This document shows, piece after piece, positions 36,901 to 50,700 of a stretch of 64,000 nt of DNA. Both the position numbers and the translations under genes were made by a program. Every line of letters starts with the position of its first letter. The first letter of the stretch is position 1. The notes under the pieces were generated by a model. That model did not search any database. It was given only the letters and a program-made list of their open reading frames with translations, and was not told the origin of the DNA. Source of the stretch: Anticarsia gemmatalis (Eukaryota; Arthropoda; Insecta; Lepidoptera; Erebidae); NCBI RefSeq assembly GCF_050436995.1, contig NC_134760.1, forward strand, positions 11,488,001-11,552,000, in the 5' to 3' direction.

Positions 36901-38784
36901 GTGTGATAACACCTGCTACATGTTTCTTACTGTTATTGTATTTACAATATTTTATACTACACATTAGTAACAAATAACATTCATAACCTTAGAGGAGCAG
37001 ATCTTACAATATAAGTGACGGAGGCGGCGCCGCGGCGAGGCGCGCCCCCGGCTGTAATACCTACGTGCGACAGGACAAACTAAACGTGACCTAACTAAAA
37101 TACTTAAAATCTTAACAATTATAGTAAACGTAAGTGTTAATAACATTTGGCAATAAATTACTGGGATAACACGAAAATAATCCTTAAGCGAAGCGTTAAA
37201 AACAAAGTTATCATCGCAATTATAAAAACGTTAAAACCTACCAGTGTAAAAGAATATAAAATATTAAAAAATAATCCGTCCTTTAGGCCTGTTTACGTTA
37301 CGTGAGCGGAGCGGGGCCGCCCTCTTAGCGCACTATCACATTGATCAAATAAAAACCCTATGATACAAATATACTAAGTTTATCAGCTCTATGTATACAG
37401 CCTTGTTAAAGTCCAAAGCGATTACATTTACAATATGTTACACGGAGTCGAGGCGTCAAGCGGGAGACGGGTGAGAGGCACTTCAGAACAGATTCGAGAC
37501 AAACTAGGATCCTACGTTAAATTATAATTACACGTCGACTGTACAACGACACGAAGCCGCCTTACACGATACGATACGAATACGATACACCGAAACGTAA
37601 ACACCATATACATATAAAAGAGCACAGTTCCGAACCAATGTTCACACCTCTCTATCATCTAGTACGCAGTACGAACAGTAAAAACATTGCACTTATCATA
37701 ACCAAAGACCTTACACATTATATTGTTTCTTTGGAAATCGAGAATATATTAATTTATGAATTAAGCACGCGCCATGATAACTGTCCAATCGCAGGATTAT
37801 CACAGTAGTGTCACGAGTGCCCCAATACTAACTCTTCACCGATACAAAACTCAGATACTACAGTGTACATATCATTATTGCACTATATAATTATGCTACA
37901 TTTCACTGACGTAGACATTATTATTATAAAACAGATTTAAATACATTTTTATCTGCAATTTTGTACTTTTATTCAGCTTACCGGGTACTGCGCTATCAAT
38001 GACAAATAAAACTTGAGTTACATACATATGATACAAAAACAACAACATAGCTGCCGCCGCGACCGGCCAGCTCGCGGTCCGACGCGCGGAGAGGATAAGG
38101 CAACTCAACTGGTGTCAACTGTTATCTCGATACTTACTAATTATCTCTATATACAAAAACTAGCACTTAACATTTCAAAGCAAATCTTTATTTGTACTAT
38201 GCCTTAATTACTTAAATATATAATACACTCCATCTGGTTTTTGGTCAACATTATAAACCGAGCATCTAAGTGGACAGGGGGACTGCCAAAAACATAATTT
38301 CGTGTGGAATGCCAAGTGAGTATTTTGAATATTTGAAGTACGCTCGCGGCACTGGAGCACTATACACAACAACAGTCACTGGGATACGACGTACGAACGA
38401 CCCTCTTTACAAATTGCACAAGTTTTAAATTGACATTAAAATTAACTCCTAACCAATAATCAAAACGATCGAACGACGACTTAACTCTAACCGCTGTCTA
38501 GGAACACTACCGAGTTTCGGACCCTCGAGGCGGCCCTATTGTTAATATATATATATTGCTCTGAAGCTAGCCAAGCATTCCAAACTACCTGGTTACATCA
38601 TCACTCGATCGTTTTACGAACAAAGGGCTGACAAAAGTTAACATTCAAATAAAATGGACAACACAAACTTAACATTGAATCAGTGAGTCAACAACATTGA
38701 TTTAAAAAAATTATGACTACTATAAAGTGCGTAACGGGGGCTGCAAGGTGTAAAGTGGCGAGTGGGTCCGGCAGGTCGCGGTCG
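33908..38784. other. FBXL15-KAT6 interval: 3' flanks, no gene seen
   Basis: AT-rich DNA between two convergent genes. The left part probably contains the rest of the FBXL15 3' untranslated region (AATAAA at 34121). A SINE 3' scrap ('actcccgcactaagaatt') lies at 34548 and a tRNA-like SINE at 35870-36015. The right part, from about 37000 and especially 37300-38784, is GC-richer and probably KAT6 3' untranslated region; several TTTATT motifs (minus-strand AATAAA) occur, for example near 38186, but I cannot choose between them. Confidence 0.5.
35870..36015 (+). mobile_element. tRNA-like SINE copy
   Basis: 'gtatagtgcaatggttgatc' resembles an A-box region and 'ccaggttgaattcccag' a degenerate B box. 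The body 'caagtgcaagttgatattcc' and 'gggagcactcccatagg' follows. It is one degenerate copy with no coding potential. Confidence 0.4.
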
Positions 38785-41700
38785 CTACCGGCGCATGGTG
38801 GAGTTGAGCGGCTGCATGGCGAGCGGCGGCGGCGGCGGGTGGTTGATGTACCCGTACGCGTACACGTTGGACTGCTGCGCGCGCGGGTCCGCGCTCGGGT
38901 ACTGCACGGCGTTGGCCGGCGTCATCATCTGCAGGTTGTTGAACTGCTGCTGCGGCGGCACGCGGTACCCGTTGAGCCCGTACTGGCTGATGATGTGCGT
39001 GTTCAGGTTGGGCGACATGCGCGACGTCTGCGCCATCTGCATGTGCTGCATCGGGCTCAAGTTGCCTGCAAACATCATTATTAGGCGCTTTAGTTTACTG
39101 CGGTAAAACTCAAAGAACTCTGCAACTAGTTATAGAACCAAACGATAGTAAATGCATGAATCAATGCTACTTACTTGTCGTGTTCCTAGTGTTTCGCGGC
39201 GAATCGAGTTGGTTGTGTGGCGGCGCGTAGTACTTGGCGGCGGCGTGGTAGTGTCCTGCTGGCGTGGCGGGCGGCGTCGACGACTGCTGGCCGTACTGCA
39301 AACAGGTATACAAAATGATTGTATTACAATGTAATAGATATGTGATCTTGTATTAATTATACGAAACACAAAGAATATGTACGGAACGTCGATGTCGTAG
39401 AAATGTTTAGTGACGAAGTGTACCTGGTGAGGCGGCGGATGGTGTTGCGGTGCCTCAGCCATCTGCTGCAACTTGGCGAGCGAGCAGGAGGGTGGCCAGC
39501 CTCCCGTGTGGTACTGCTGCTGCTGCTGGAACGACAGGTAGCCGCCCTGGTAGCCGCCCGCAGAGCCGCCGCCGCCCTGCATCACGCTGCCACCTGACGA
39601 ACACGACAAACGTCACATATTAAACGATATAAATTAACATTCACACGGGTAAGCTCGGACTGAAATAGAGCCGAAATGATTCGCAAGAGCTGAACCAGTA
39701 AAGATATAAATAAGTGTATGTAATGTAGTGAAGTGGTGTACGTACATAGCGCGGTGTACTGACCGTGCGGCTGGATGTTGGGCGGCGTGGCCTGGCGCCG
39801 CGCGGGCGGCGTGGCGGCGGCGCGGGCCGCGGCCGCGCCCGGCTTGCCGCCCTCGCCGCCGCCAGACCCGCCGCTACTGCCGCTGCTCCTGCACACGATA
39901 TACACATCAGTTTAAATGCACGACGGTTCGAATAATATATCTTGCCGTGACTATCGAGTATCGAACGAACACTGTAACGAAAACGCAAAGTTCAACCGAT
40001 TACGTACCTATTTCTATTGTTAATCTTCTGCTGCTTGGGCGGTTGGTTCGGTTGGCTCATAATGGACGGAATGTGTATAGAAGAGTACTGCGGGCTGGGC
40101 GCGGGGTGCATGTGCATCATGGAGCACGGCGACGCCAGGTCCGACCCGATGCTGGTGGGCGACTCCAGGCCGAGCTGGCTCACGTCCAGCTCGCACGCCG
40201 GGTACTGCACCGAGTGCACAGAGTTGCTCGTCGAATCGGGAGTGTACACGCCCATGGACTGCAGCGCGGGACTCACCGCCTCGCACAGCTCCTCCTTGCT
40301 ACTGTCTTTAGGCGACTCCTCTTTCTTCGACTGCTGTCGAGACTTCTTCTCGATGTCGGTCTTCTCCTGGCCGCACGGTCCGTTCTGATTGAACGGCGTC
40401 TTGCAGCCGGAAGACGTCATGACTTGCGGGCTCTGCTGGCGGTACTCGGCGCAGCTCGTCACCACGTCTTGTTGCTTGTTCACTTGCCGCTGCATCATCT
40501 GTTTCATCTGCTCCGCAGTGCTTTGCGAGTGTGACTTTTTAGGCTCACACTGCGTCTGGCACGCCGTCGTAGTTTTAGACTGTTTCGACGGTTTACACTC
40601 ATTCTTTTGTGAGCACTCAGATTTAGACGTTGGTGTTTTTGTATCTTTGAAGTGCGGTAAACCAGACGTTGCGTACAGACTGCCGCTCAACGCACCGTAA
40701 GCTATATTATGGAAGTCCTTTTGATCGTATTTCGGAAGAAGTTTTTGAGGTGATTTCTGAACTTGGTCTAAATGTGGAAGATTGAATCCTTGGAGTTTAT
40801 CTAAATAATTTTTGTCACTGACACTGTTCTTCATGTCGAATATTCTATTGTGTTCCCACGTGCCCTGTATCCTCGTGGGGTCCCACGGCGGCCACTGGTA
40901 CTGACCGTGAGTCGTGTGGTAGTTAGGGATCTGATTCATCGCGTAGTCAGCTTTCGGCACCAACTCGTTGTCGTACTTAAATTTGGGTAGCACTTTGTTC
41001 AGATCGTTTTGATCACCTTTCAAATTCAACTGAGCGGTACAGCTCTTGTCATGTTTGACCGACGCGTTCTTGGAGTCACACTTGGAAGCATTTGATTTCT
41101 CTTTCTTAAAAAAATCTTGTTTCTTGGGCGCTTCGTTGGTAGTTTTAGTTTCAACTTTGCTCGTGACCGGCACGGAGTTGATCACGTTTATTGGGACTGA
41201 CGTCTCTGGCTTCCTCGCGTTGGTATTTTGCTCTTGAAAAAACGTCTTTGGCTCCGGCGTACTGCGCGGCGTGTCCTTGCCTTTCTTGTCAGTTTTCTCC
41301 AGTTTACTGTGAGCAGAGTTCACTCTCACATCACGCAATTTACTCTTTTCCCTTGGCTTCTGATTCATATCATTCTTATCCTGGGAATTACTTTGAACAA
41401 TGTTCATAGACCCGGTTAGAGAGTTTTGTATCGCGTTACTGTTCGCGAAGCTGTTGTCCAAGTCGGGTCTATCTAAACCTATGTTGACTGCAGCATTAGC
41501 ACTCTGACAGCGAGGTAAAAAATTAATATCTGTCACATTCGGGACCTTCGGTATAACTGGGTTTATCACTGGAGACGATATCGGGTGAGGCACTTCTAGT
41601 TTGGTCGTAGTTTTACTGATCACAGGACTGGGATCTAAACTGTTATTGATCACGCGGTTTTGTTCACTGGTCTTTATTAAGATTTTGTCAGTTTGGACCG

Positions 41701-44700
41701 CCTGTGACTCCTTAGTGACGTTCGCTCGGTGATTGAGGAACGAATGTTGCGCAGTGTTTATCTGCTGTATGGTCATAGAGTTAGTCACTGGGCTCTGGTA
41801 CGCTTGTAGCGGCGACGGCTGCTCTATTATGTTTCTCGTGATCACGATCTCGTCCTTCCTGTTCATCAAGTCATTGCGAAACGGAATTTCATTATCTCTA
41901 CCTACAATGGGATTGGGTAACTTATTCCTAGTATCAATTTCAGTAAAACTATCTATTTTGATGGGGTCAGGCTTTTTCATACTAGGCAAGTCTCTCGAGG
42001 AGTCCAAGGTTTGTATGATAGATTCTATTTTATTGGGCGATTTCTTTTCAGCGCTCTTAACATCGTCGGTGTTTTGATGTTGTATCACCGTTTCTTTTCT
42101 CACTTCACACTTTTTCTGTTCACAAACGATCTCCATGTTCATCCGTTCAGGAGACTTTCGCTGTTTCGGTGACTCATTGATGACCGTCTTGTCATTCTTC
42201 TTAGGCGATACACCCGTCTGCGGTGAGTTCGCGTTGTCAGATTCACCTTCAACCACTATTGTTTCTATTTGATTACTTTTTGGAAGTATCGAATCTACCA
42301 CAGGTCTCGTCGTGTTAACATCTTCCTGCACTTTAGGATCGAGAACTATATGTGCGTTTTCTGTAGAGACAACAGGTATTACTTTAGACGGACTCTCTTT
42401 TTCCTCAACTTCTTTGGGTTTGTTTTCATTATTTTGCTGTACAGGTGCTACTAAGTTAGGTTTGGGGGAAGGCAAGGGGCAGCTTTGACTGTTGTTATCA
42501 TCAGACTCAGATATAATGATAGTTTCTTTGTCATCTAGTGCTGGTTTAGCTGGCGACTTCATTTCTCCATTCCTTGGTTCGGCTGGTTTGTCGTCTTTCA
42601 TTTCTGAAGTATCATTGGCTGGTTCTTCAGGCTTCTCTGGACCCACATCTGTAGTATTCTCTGTTGTCCCTTCATCAGGTTTGTCATTAGCTTCGTTGAT
42701 AACTTGGTCCTTCTCTGCAATAGATTTAGGCGAGTCCATGTGTATACTGTCAAGTTCCATATCACTAGTGTGATGGTCCGTGCTATTCTCTTCAATATGT
42801 CGCGGTGAGGCCGGCTTGCTGACAGGTTTCCTCTCTTCTCCTTCTTCAACGTCCATCTCATCATCAGCCTCGCCTGAAGAATCTTCAGAGCTAGCCTCTG
42901 AATTTTTACTTTTATCTTGCGTCTTTTCCTCAATAGGTTTTTTGTTCTTTGGTGACGTTTCCACAACTTCGGCAGGCTTAGCCGGGTCTTCCATGGAGTC
43001 GTCAGTTTTATAATCATTGGTATCAGCTTTACTTTCATCGAGCTTAGCTTTCTTAGGCGCGGGTGAGGTGGCTCTAGCATCTGCTTTGTTGACCTTTTGC
43101 CTTTTTCTCGGTCGTCCCTTTCGCACAATTTTTCTTTTGCTCTTAGGTTTGACGGCATTGACAGTCGGCGTGGCGGCCTCGATGTCCATACTTTCTTGGC
43201 TCTCCTGGCTATCGGAAGCATAAGCTGCTTCCCGGATACTTTGTCTTCTATTCCGAGGAGTAGCATCTTCAGAATTTTCATTCTGAATGACTCTAGAAGA
43301 TCTTCTCGCGACACTTTTACTTCTTTGTCTTCTAGGAGTTTCCTCTTCTTTACTCTTTTCCTCGTCCAAATTAGACTCGGAGATCTTTCTGCTGACTTCT
43401 CGCTTTCTTTTCCTGTTGCCTTCGTTGAGTGTCGGCGTGGTCTGGTAGGTAGTTTCGCTGTACTTGAGTGGTCTCGTTCGTCTTCGGCCCGACGACGTCA
43501 CTTCAACAGGCGCCTCAGGACTTTCTTTTTCTACAGACTCCTCTTTAGTCTCCTCCTGAGACGTCGGTGCTTCATTCTCAGTCGCGGTATCCTCGCTCTC
43601 AGTCTTCAACTCGTCGTTTTCAGTATCCTGGTCGCCTCCGGAAGCCTCCTCGGGCGATCTGAATGGATTCACAGTAGGAGCTAACAAAGGAGTCCACCTT
43701 AGACATTCTGGGTCAATTTCCAGCCGAGGTTTACTCTTGACTTTCTTGACATGGTTGTCGACTCTGTTCCAATCGACACAAAGACCTAATTTGCTTGTTT
43801 CGTTATTGGGTATATATCTGACAAAGCCAAGTAGTTGGAAGGTGATTGCGATGTCGTTCATATGCATTCCCGTGGTGTGCGCGATATCCTCGAAGGTGAA
43901 GGACTTGTCTTTATGATCGTAGAGGTACTCCAGTATGACAGACTTCCAGTATGCATGGTACGACACTCTTCCTAGATCTGACAAAGGTTTTTCCGGCGTA
44001 CCTGGTTGTCCTTCCTCTTTTGATAGCAGATAACCTGAGAATAAAGAAAGATGCATTAAAATATATTCAAATTAAAATATTATTAATATTTGACAAAAAT
44101 AGCGAAGCAAAAACGAAAGAGCAATCAAAATATTGCTTACACAGAAATGTACACTTAGGTACAAAGGAAATTGATCATAACATGCATTGTCTACCAAAAC
44201 GTGAATAACATGATTGCTTTGCCATGTTTGTCAGATAGGTAACATAAAAAGTGGTCAGTAAAAGATTCCACCACTCACTAAAATGGATGAGAAACCTCCC
44301 GTAGCCCTGGCGTTGGTACTGCGGCATCGTCATAATACACGACACATTGTATTTCTGCTGACAATGCTTTTCTTTGGAGAAGTAGCCGACCAGGTGGCAT
44401 CCTTTGCTATCGTTTTTCGTGAGTACATAGAACAGGAACGGTTCAACGTCGTAGTATAACGTTTTATGGTCGAGGAACAGTTTAGCGAGTAGGCACAAGT
44501 TCTGGCAGTATATTTTGTTGGCGTTGCCGTCCACCTCGAAGACCGAGATGTCTCCGCAGCGGTAGATCTCGGTGGCGGGCGGGTGCCGCCACAGACACTT
44601 GTCCAAGTGCCGCATCAACACCGCCCGACTCTTCGCGTATTTGAGACAAAACTCGCATAAGAATAATTTCGGCAATCTGGAACGTAACATCGTATAATTA

Positions 44701-47700
44701 CTCTCATGATATCAGAATCGCTACATAAGTGAGAAGGAGATATTTTTGTATACTGATAATAGGATCAGCTACAACCTGGACATTTATAGAGCATAAGTGG
44801 TAAAGTATGGAGGTACGTACCTAGCGTACTCCTGCGGGAAGGGGCTCGAGTACCAGGTGTCGATCTCCCACTGGCCGAACTCGATGGCGGAGGGGCAGCG
44901 CGGCGGGACCTGCGCCTGCGGCTCGGCGCCGCCCGCCGCCGCCAGCGCCGCGTTGAACAGCGCCGCGTCGCCCGCCGACACGCCCGCCGGCAGCCGCGTG
45001 CCCTCTGCCGGACCACACACCGTTACTGACGGACTTGCACTTGTTACAATAACACACGACAGTTCTCAAATATAAAAAAGTTGCCTAGGCCGTGGTCATT
45101 TAATATACATTCGAGGCCACAGGTGATGCAAAAAAATATCACTTTAAATGATGGGCTGAACTCGTTTGTCTATTGTAACATGTGTTATCATTTGTGTAAT
45201 TACACCACTATTACAACTTATACGAGGCATTTTATAACTCGAAATTAAGATTTTAGTGGGAGTGATTTATTGTGAACGATAAGTGTACATAATTCATTTG
45301 TAGAAAATATATAGTCCGTCACGTGACACGAAATTTATTTCGCTGTAATAAAACGAATTAGATTATTAGTTTACGCTGCGTAAATGTCGTTCTAATGATG
45401 GAACACAAATGATTGCGTGGCGAAAACATAAAAGAAGAAAGCATAAGAGTGATCGGTTTGAACGTCCGTTCGGATACTCAAACCTGATAACTACAAAAAG
45501 AAAACAAAAACATAAACAAGGGAATACGGCAAGTAAAAGTAAAGCATGTCGCGCCCCGAGGACCCGCACGTGTCGCGCGGGCGGCGCGAGACCTGCGGGT
45601 GCTCGAGTCTCCCTCTTGTGTCGCCTGCAGGAGGCGCGAGCGAAAGTGCATGTGTGGATACTGCCGAAACCCGAGTAACAAATGTTTTGTCATCGGCGCT
45701 CGGTGTCCGAATGGAGAAGCTAGCGATAATCGAGAGCGCGCGGCTCACTCACCCGTCCCGAACAGAGTTACAGAGATACGAACAACGAGAGCGGAGCGCC
45801 GGCCAGCAATCAGAGCGAGCGAGACGGTCAGATCCACCACGACACTTTCACCGCACCTCACGAACCGATCTTACCCGTCTGATTGGTGGCCGGCCTCGCG
45901 ACGCCACCCTGCCGACCCGCCAAAGCTAAGCCGCGGTACAGTTTGTCCGAGTCCTCCGACACCGTGCGGTGCTTGCCGGCCGCCGCCGTCCTAACCAGCT
46001 GCGACGCCGACAGCCGCGGCTCCTCTACCTCTCTACGCGCCGGACTAGCCTCTATGCTCCGCCGCCGGCTCTCCGCCTCGCTCTTTACCACCCGTCTATC
46101 GACTCGCGCTCGCGATCTACTTCTCTCTCTAGAGCGCGCCACTACCACCGGCTCCTCCTTAGCCACAGGCTTCGGTTCCGGCTCCGGCTCCGGCTCCGGC
46201 TCCAGCTCGGGCTCCGGCTCCGGCTCGGGATCCGGCTCTCTCGTCCGACTACGCGCGCGCCGCAACTCGGCCTGATACCGACGGAACGTACTCCTCGTCT
46301 CCTTCAACACCGTACGGTCCTCCTCGGGCTCCGGCACGCGGACCGGACGCGGCCGCGATTGCGAGCGGGACGCAGTCCGCACCGAGTAGAACTCTGACAG
46401 CCCGTCGAACAACGTAGTCAACAATCTCTCCCCGCAGCGACTGCGGCGGCGCGCGACCCGGCGGCGGTCGGGCGGCTCCCGGGGCGGCGGCTCGGGCTCC
46501 AGGCGCCGCTGCTTCTGCGCCTCGGCCGCGAAGCCCCACACGCCGCCCGGCGCCTCGTCGGCCGCCAGGCGCTCGAACACCGTGGACACGGCGGCCGGCG
46601 CCGGCGGCTCCGAGTCGCTGGACGACGCCGAGGCGGACGACGCGCGCGAGCCCGACAGCGAGCCGCGGGCGGCGGGGGACGCGGGGGACGCGGGCGAGGC
46701 GGGCGACGGGGGCGAGGGGGGCGACAGGGGCTCGGGCGAGGAGGCGGGCGCGGGGCCGCGGCGCGGCGCGGGCCGCCGCTCCAGGCGCAGCTCCAGGCGC
46801 TGCACCCGCGTCACGCGCACGCCGCCCCAGCCCTCCCACTCGCCCGAGGACGAGCGGCGCCGGCGCCGGTTCACTAGGTTAAACGCGGAGAATCTGAAGA
46901 ACTTCTGCTTCTCCCGCGACATTCTCTGTTCGGGGCGCGTGCCGGGCGGGACTTCGTTACCGTCGGAGGGCTCGTCGTCGGACTCCGCCTTGCGCGCCGG
47001 CGTCCGGGGCTTCCTGCCGCGCGGCGTACCCGCTACCGAAGACCTGGAAAGAGAAGCACCGGTCAGACACTGGCGCGAGCGGACGGCGAGGCGGAGGGCT
47101 GGAAGGCGACGTACCGCTTGCTGGGCGTGGTGGCGTGCGGCGCGGTGCAGTCGGCGGGCGGGCAGCGCTCGCAGCGCCAGGGCGGCGCGGCGCAGCGCGG
47201 GTGCGCGTGCTTGCTGCAGGCGCCGCAGCGCGCCGCCCAGCCGCCGCGCGCCGAGCATAGCGAGCACCACGAGCACGAGCCGCACGACCAGCGGGACGAC
47301 TGCAACACCGAGGCGACGCGTTAGTACGATCATACGATTATGTCTTCCGCTAGGGTGTTGTGCGACCGACTATGGCAATATTCAATGATGACTCGTTATT
47401 ATGACGATTAATTAATGATGTGCTCACAGTACATTTTATTAATAATTTTGTAATTGAGTATTGCAATAAAATGTTTCACAACGACGCCTGCCGGTTAAGG
47501 AGTGATTACTATTTGAAACTAAACAATAGTGGGTACGGTAACAGTTCTACTCCTTAATATTCATACAACTCACTAGTGATCCCAGGTTCATGTATATTTT
47601 AGACCTTTGGAAAAATAAGAAAAATGTGTATTCTGGTTGTCTAGTATACTGCTAATATAAGTTATGGCAAGTTTTCCTGAAATAGCTGCTTACATTTTGG

Positions 47701-50700
47701 AGCAGTTTTTCACCTAATATGAGAAGGATTTCCCTTGAATGATCTATCTATAAACCAGAAATCTTAGCTTTACCTACAAGAGCCATCTAATTAAATAAAT
47801 GAATCAGTGCCTAAAAAATCATACAAACATCTGCAGACACAGAACAGAAAAATCAAAGCAGCTATTTCAAAGAGACCTATAAATCGACGAAATTGGGACC
47901 ACTGTAACATAAGTGCAACTACAGAGGGGGGGAATTATTGCTACAGCTGTTTAAACATACATCCCTAATGTATACTATACCTTAATAACAGGTAATTGGT
48001 TATTATCCAAAAGGTTGAGGCATGAAGGATGTGCATAGGACTTGCACTGGTGGCAGGAGATCAGTGATTCCACTGCACCCAGGCGGTTCCTTGCATCAGG
48101 TCCAAGGCACTCTATGCATACAGGCACTCCTCCCTGATTTTGATTTGGTTTCTGTGACAATAAAAAAAATTATATGAAAACGTTTTGCTTTTTACTGTTA
48201 CTGGTTTAACTTAAAATGTCAAGCAATGAATACCTGAAACATCTGAAAAAATAATTTATATTACTTGTCTAATTCAATCAAACTTCCTACCTATAAATTT
48301 TATCAAAATTCATGAATATATTTCATATTTTCATATATTCAATACAAATGAGGGGTAGTTGGTGTCATACCACCTTTAAAACATTGTTCACACACCTACT
48401 GTAAAAAGATAATCATTTAATACAGTGATGAAAGGATAACATTATAACTATCATAACTAGCCATCCATAACAGCATGTATTTCATTTGTTTGAATGACCA
48501 GTTACACAGCTATAACCCATTCATTTTAATAGACCATTGTTAGCCTCTTGCTTAATAGTTTATGTTACATAATTATATTTTATGCTCCAATTATTATTCA
48601 TAACCTATCACTCGTGTAATTTTATGCTTACTAGCTGTGCCTCAATTTCACCTGTCTTTATAGTGATTACCACATATCTATACAATGTAAAGTTAATAGC
48701 ATATGACCTTCCTAAAGTCACCAAAAGTTAAGCTTATTCTGGTTTCCATATTTTAAGCTCTGCTTAGTTTGGAATCAGATGACTGTGTGTTAGTTGTCCA
48801 ATATATTTTTTTTATATACATAAAGAACTTGATTTTATTATACTAGCATAGAAATGAAACCTTGACATGGGATGGTTAACTGTTTTGTATTTATTATATA
48901 GGTTAAGGTATTTATGAGGTTTATATGGGACAAGGGAGGGTAGGACAGTGGAACTAATTAGAAAAGGTCAGCCTATAATTACTATAGTTTGATTAGTTAA
49001 GTATTGTAAAAGTCACAAAGAAATAAAATTGACTATTGTATAGGTCTATGCACCAAAAAAAAACATGTCTGGTAGTTTGTAAAGGAATAAGCCAGAAAAA
49101 AAAAACAATGAATACAAAAATGACCCAACCTCCTTTGTCTAACAAATTAAAAAACCAGTTGCTTAACTTTACTGACCCTTGCTTTCAACTTTTTTTAAGT
49201 GACAGGTGTGAATTACAATTCCTGTTTTAGGAAATGTGTTGTACAGATGTTTTAAACATAATGTATTTTTGGAAACTATGTTGTTCCAGGATGTAACATA
49301 AGTTTAAAATGTCTGACAATGATATTTATTAGAATTTTCATTCATAAAATCATTCACATGACATGTTAATTTTTTTATATTATGTATGCATACATTATCA
49401 GCTTTAAGCATCATGTGGAATGTCTTTATCTAATAGGTAGTGTTGTTTCCTTATCTATGGATTATCTCATACTTTTATAATGAACATACACCATTGATAC
49501 TGACTGTTACAGCACTTAAGTGTCACAAATGGCCATATTTCAGTAAAGAAAAAATACTAGTAGTGTTTCTTTTATGTTACATTAGCTTTTGCCTGTGACT
49601 TTGTCTGCATGAAAATATTTCCCAGGGTAAAAAATCCCAAGATATGCTATCAATATACCAATATTTCATTAAAATCTGTAAAGTAGTTTTTTTGTGACAG
49701 AGTAACAAACTTTCGCATTTATAATATAAGTATAATGGACGTAATAATGTAAATCATATTCATCATTATAGCCACTTAAGAGATCATTATCAACTTCCTC
49801 ACAAGTTGGAAGCAAAAAAAAAACAATTATTTCACTACGAACAAAGCCTAAGATTGTTGTTGATATTGTTTATGCTAATTGATAGAGGATAATTATGAGG
49901 CTGTATAGTTGATTTCCTAACACAATAACTAGCATATAAAAAAAAGATCAAGCTCAAAGAAAAAATCTCAGTAAAAACTACCTAGGTATAAAATATTAAT
50001 GTATGTTTAAAAAACTTAATAGTGTGATTTGAATGGTCTATTTTAGTTTCAATGTGGTATAATTTTAGGAAAACTTGTGCAATATTTAACTCAAATATTT
50101 GGTGACTCATGAAATTTTCTTTCAAGACAACAAGATCAAGAAGTATATGTGAGTCACTCAATCAGGAACTGAATTTCTGAGAATCCAATACATTGTACAT
50201 AGACTAGTTTATAAGTTTAGTATAATAAGTTTTTTATGTATTTTAGAACATACATAATATTATCTGATTCAACAGTCTCTCTGATACAGTAGTCATAATA
50301 CAGTTCTGGGGAATCCTGAACAAATTTAATTATGCCAAGGGACAATCAACTAAAGTCATTTATTATTTATACTATAATTACTGTCCCTTTGCATTGCTAA
50401 AGGGCTTTATTCCTTCTGTTTCTTTGTTGTCTATACAGGCACTGGGGACAACTATAGAACAAACTTTTAGTATATCAATCAGTATAAATTTGTCTTTAAT
50501 TATAAATGTAAGGTAAATATTATAATTGAAAAAGTTTAAAGTACAACTATCACCCAACATAGTAGTGTTATGAAAGCTTGCAGGAAGGTCAATGACCTGT
50601 TATTCACATTGCTTGAAGGAAATACATGTTAGTTACACTATGTAGGAACAAGTAGGTAACTTTTATAGGTAGGATATTATTGAAAAGTGTCATTACACAA

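Noticed and set aside
39728..40534. 268-codon plus-strand frame opposite KAT6 exons 7-8
   Set aside because: Its translation is low-complexity His/Arg-rich and it lies opposite well-supported KAT6 exons.
42598..43314. 238-codon minus-strand frame within KAT6 exon 7
   Set aside because: It is an alternative frame of the same exon; the 4-kb frame that continues the MYST domain is the real one.
45546..45929. 127-codon plus-strand frame over KAT6 intron 4 and exon 4
   Set aside because: Arg/Ser/Thr-rich translation with no family resemblance, half of it antisense to KAT6 exon 4; explained by GC richness.
46582..47388. 268-codon plus-strand frame opposite KAT6 exons 3-4
   Set aside because: It is a shadow of GC-rich coding sequence on the other strand; the minus frame carries the PHD finger and joins in phase with the other exons.
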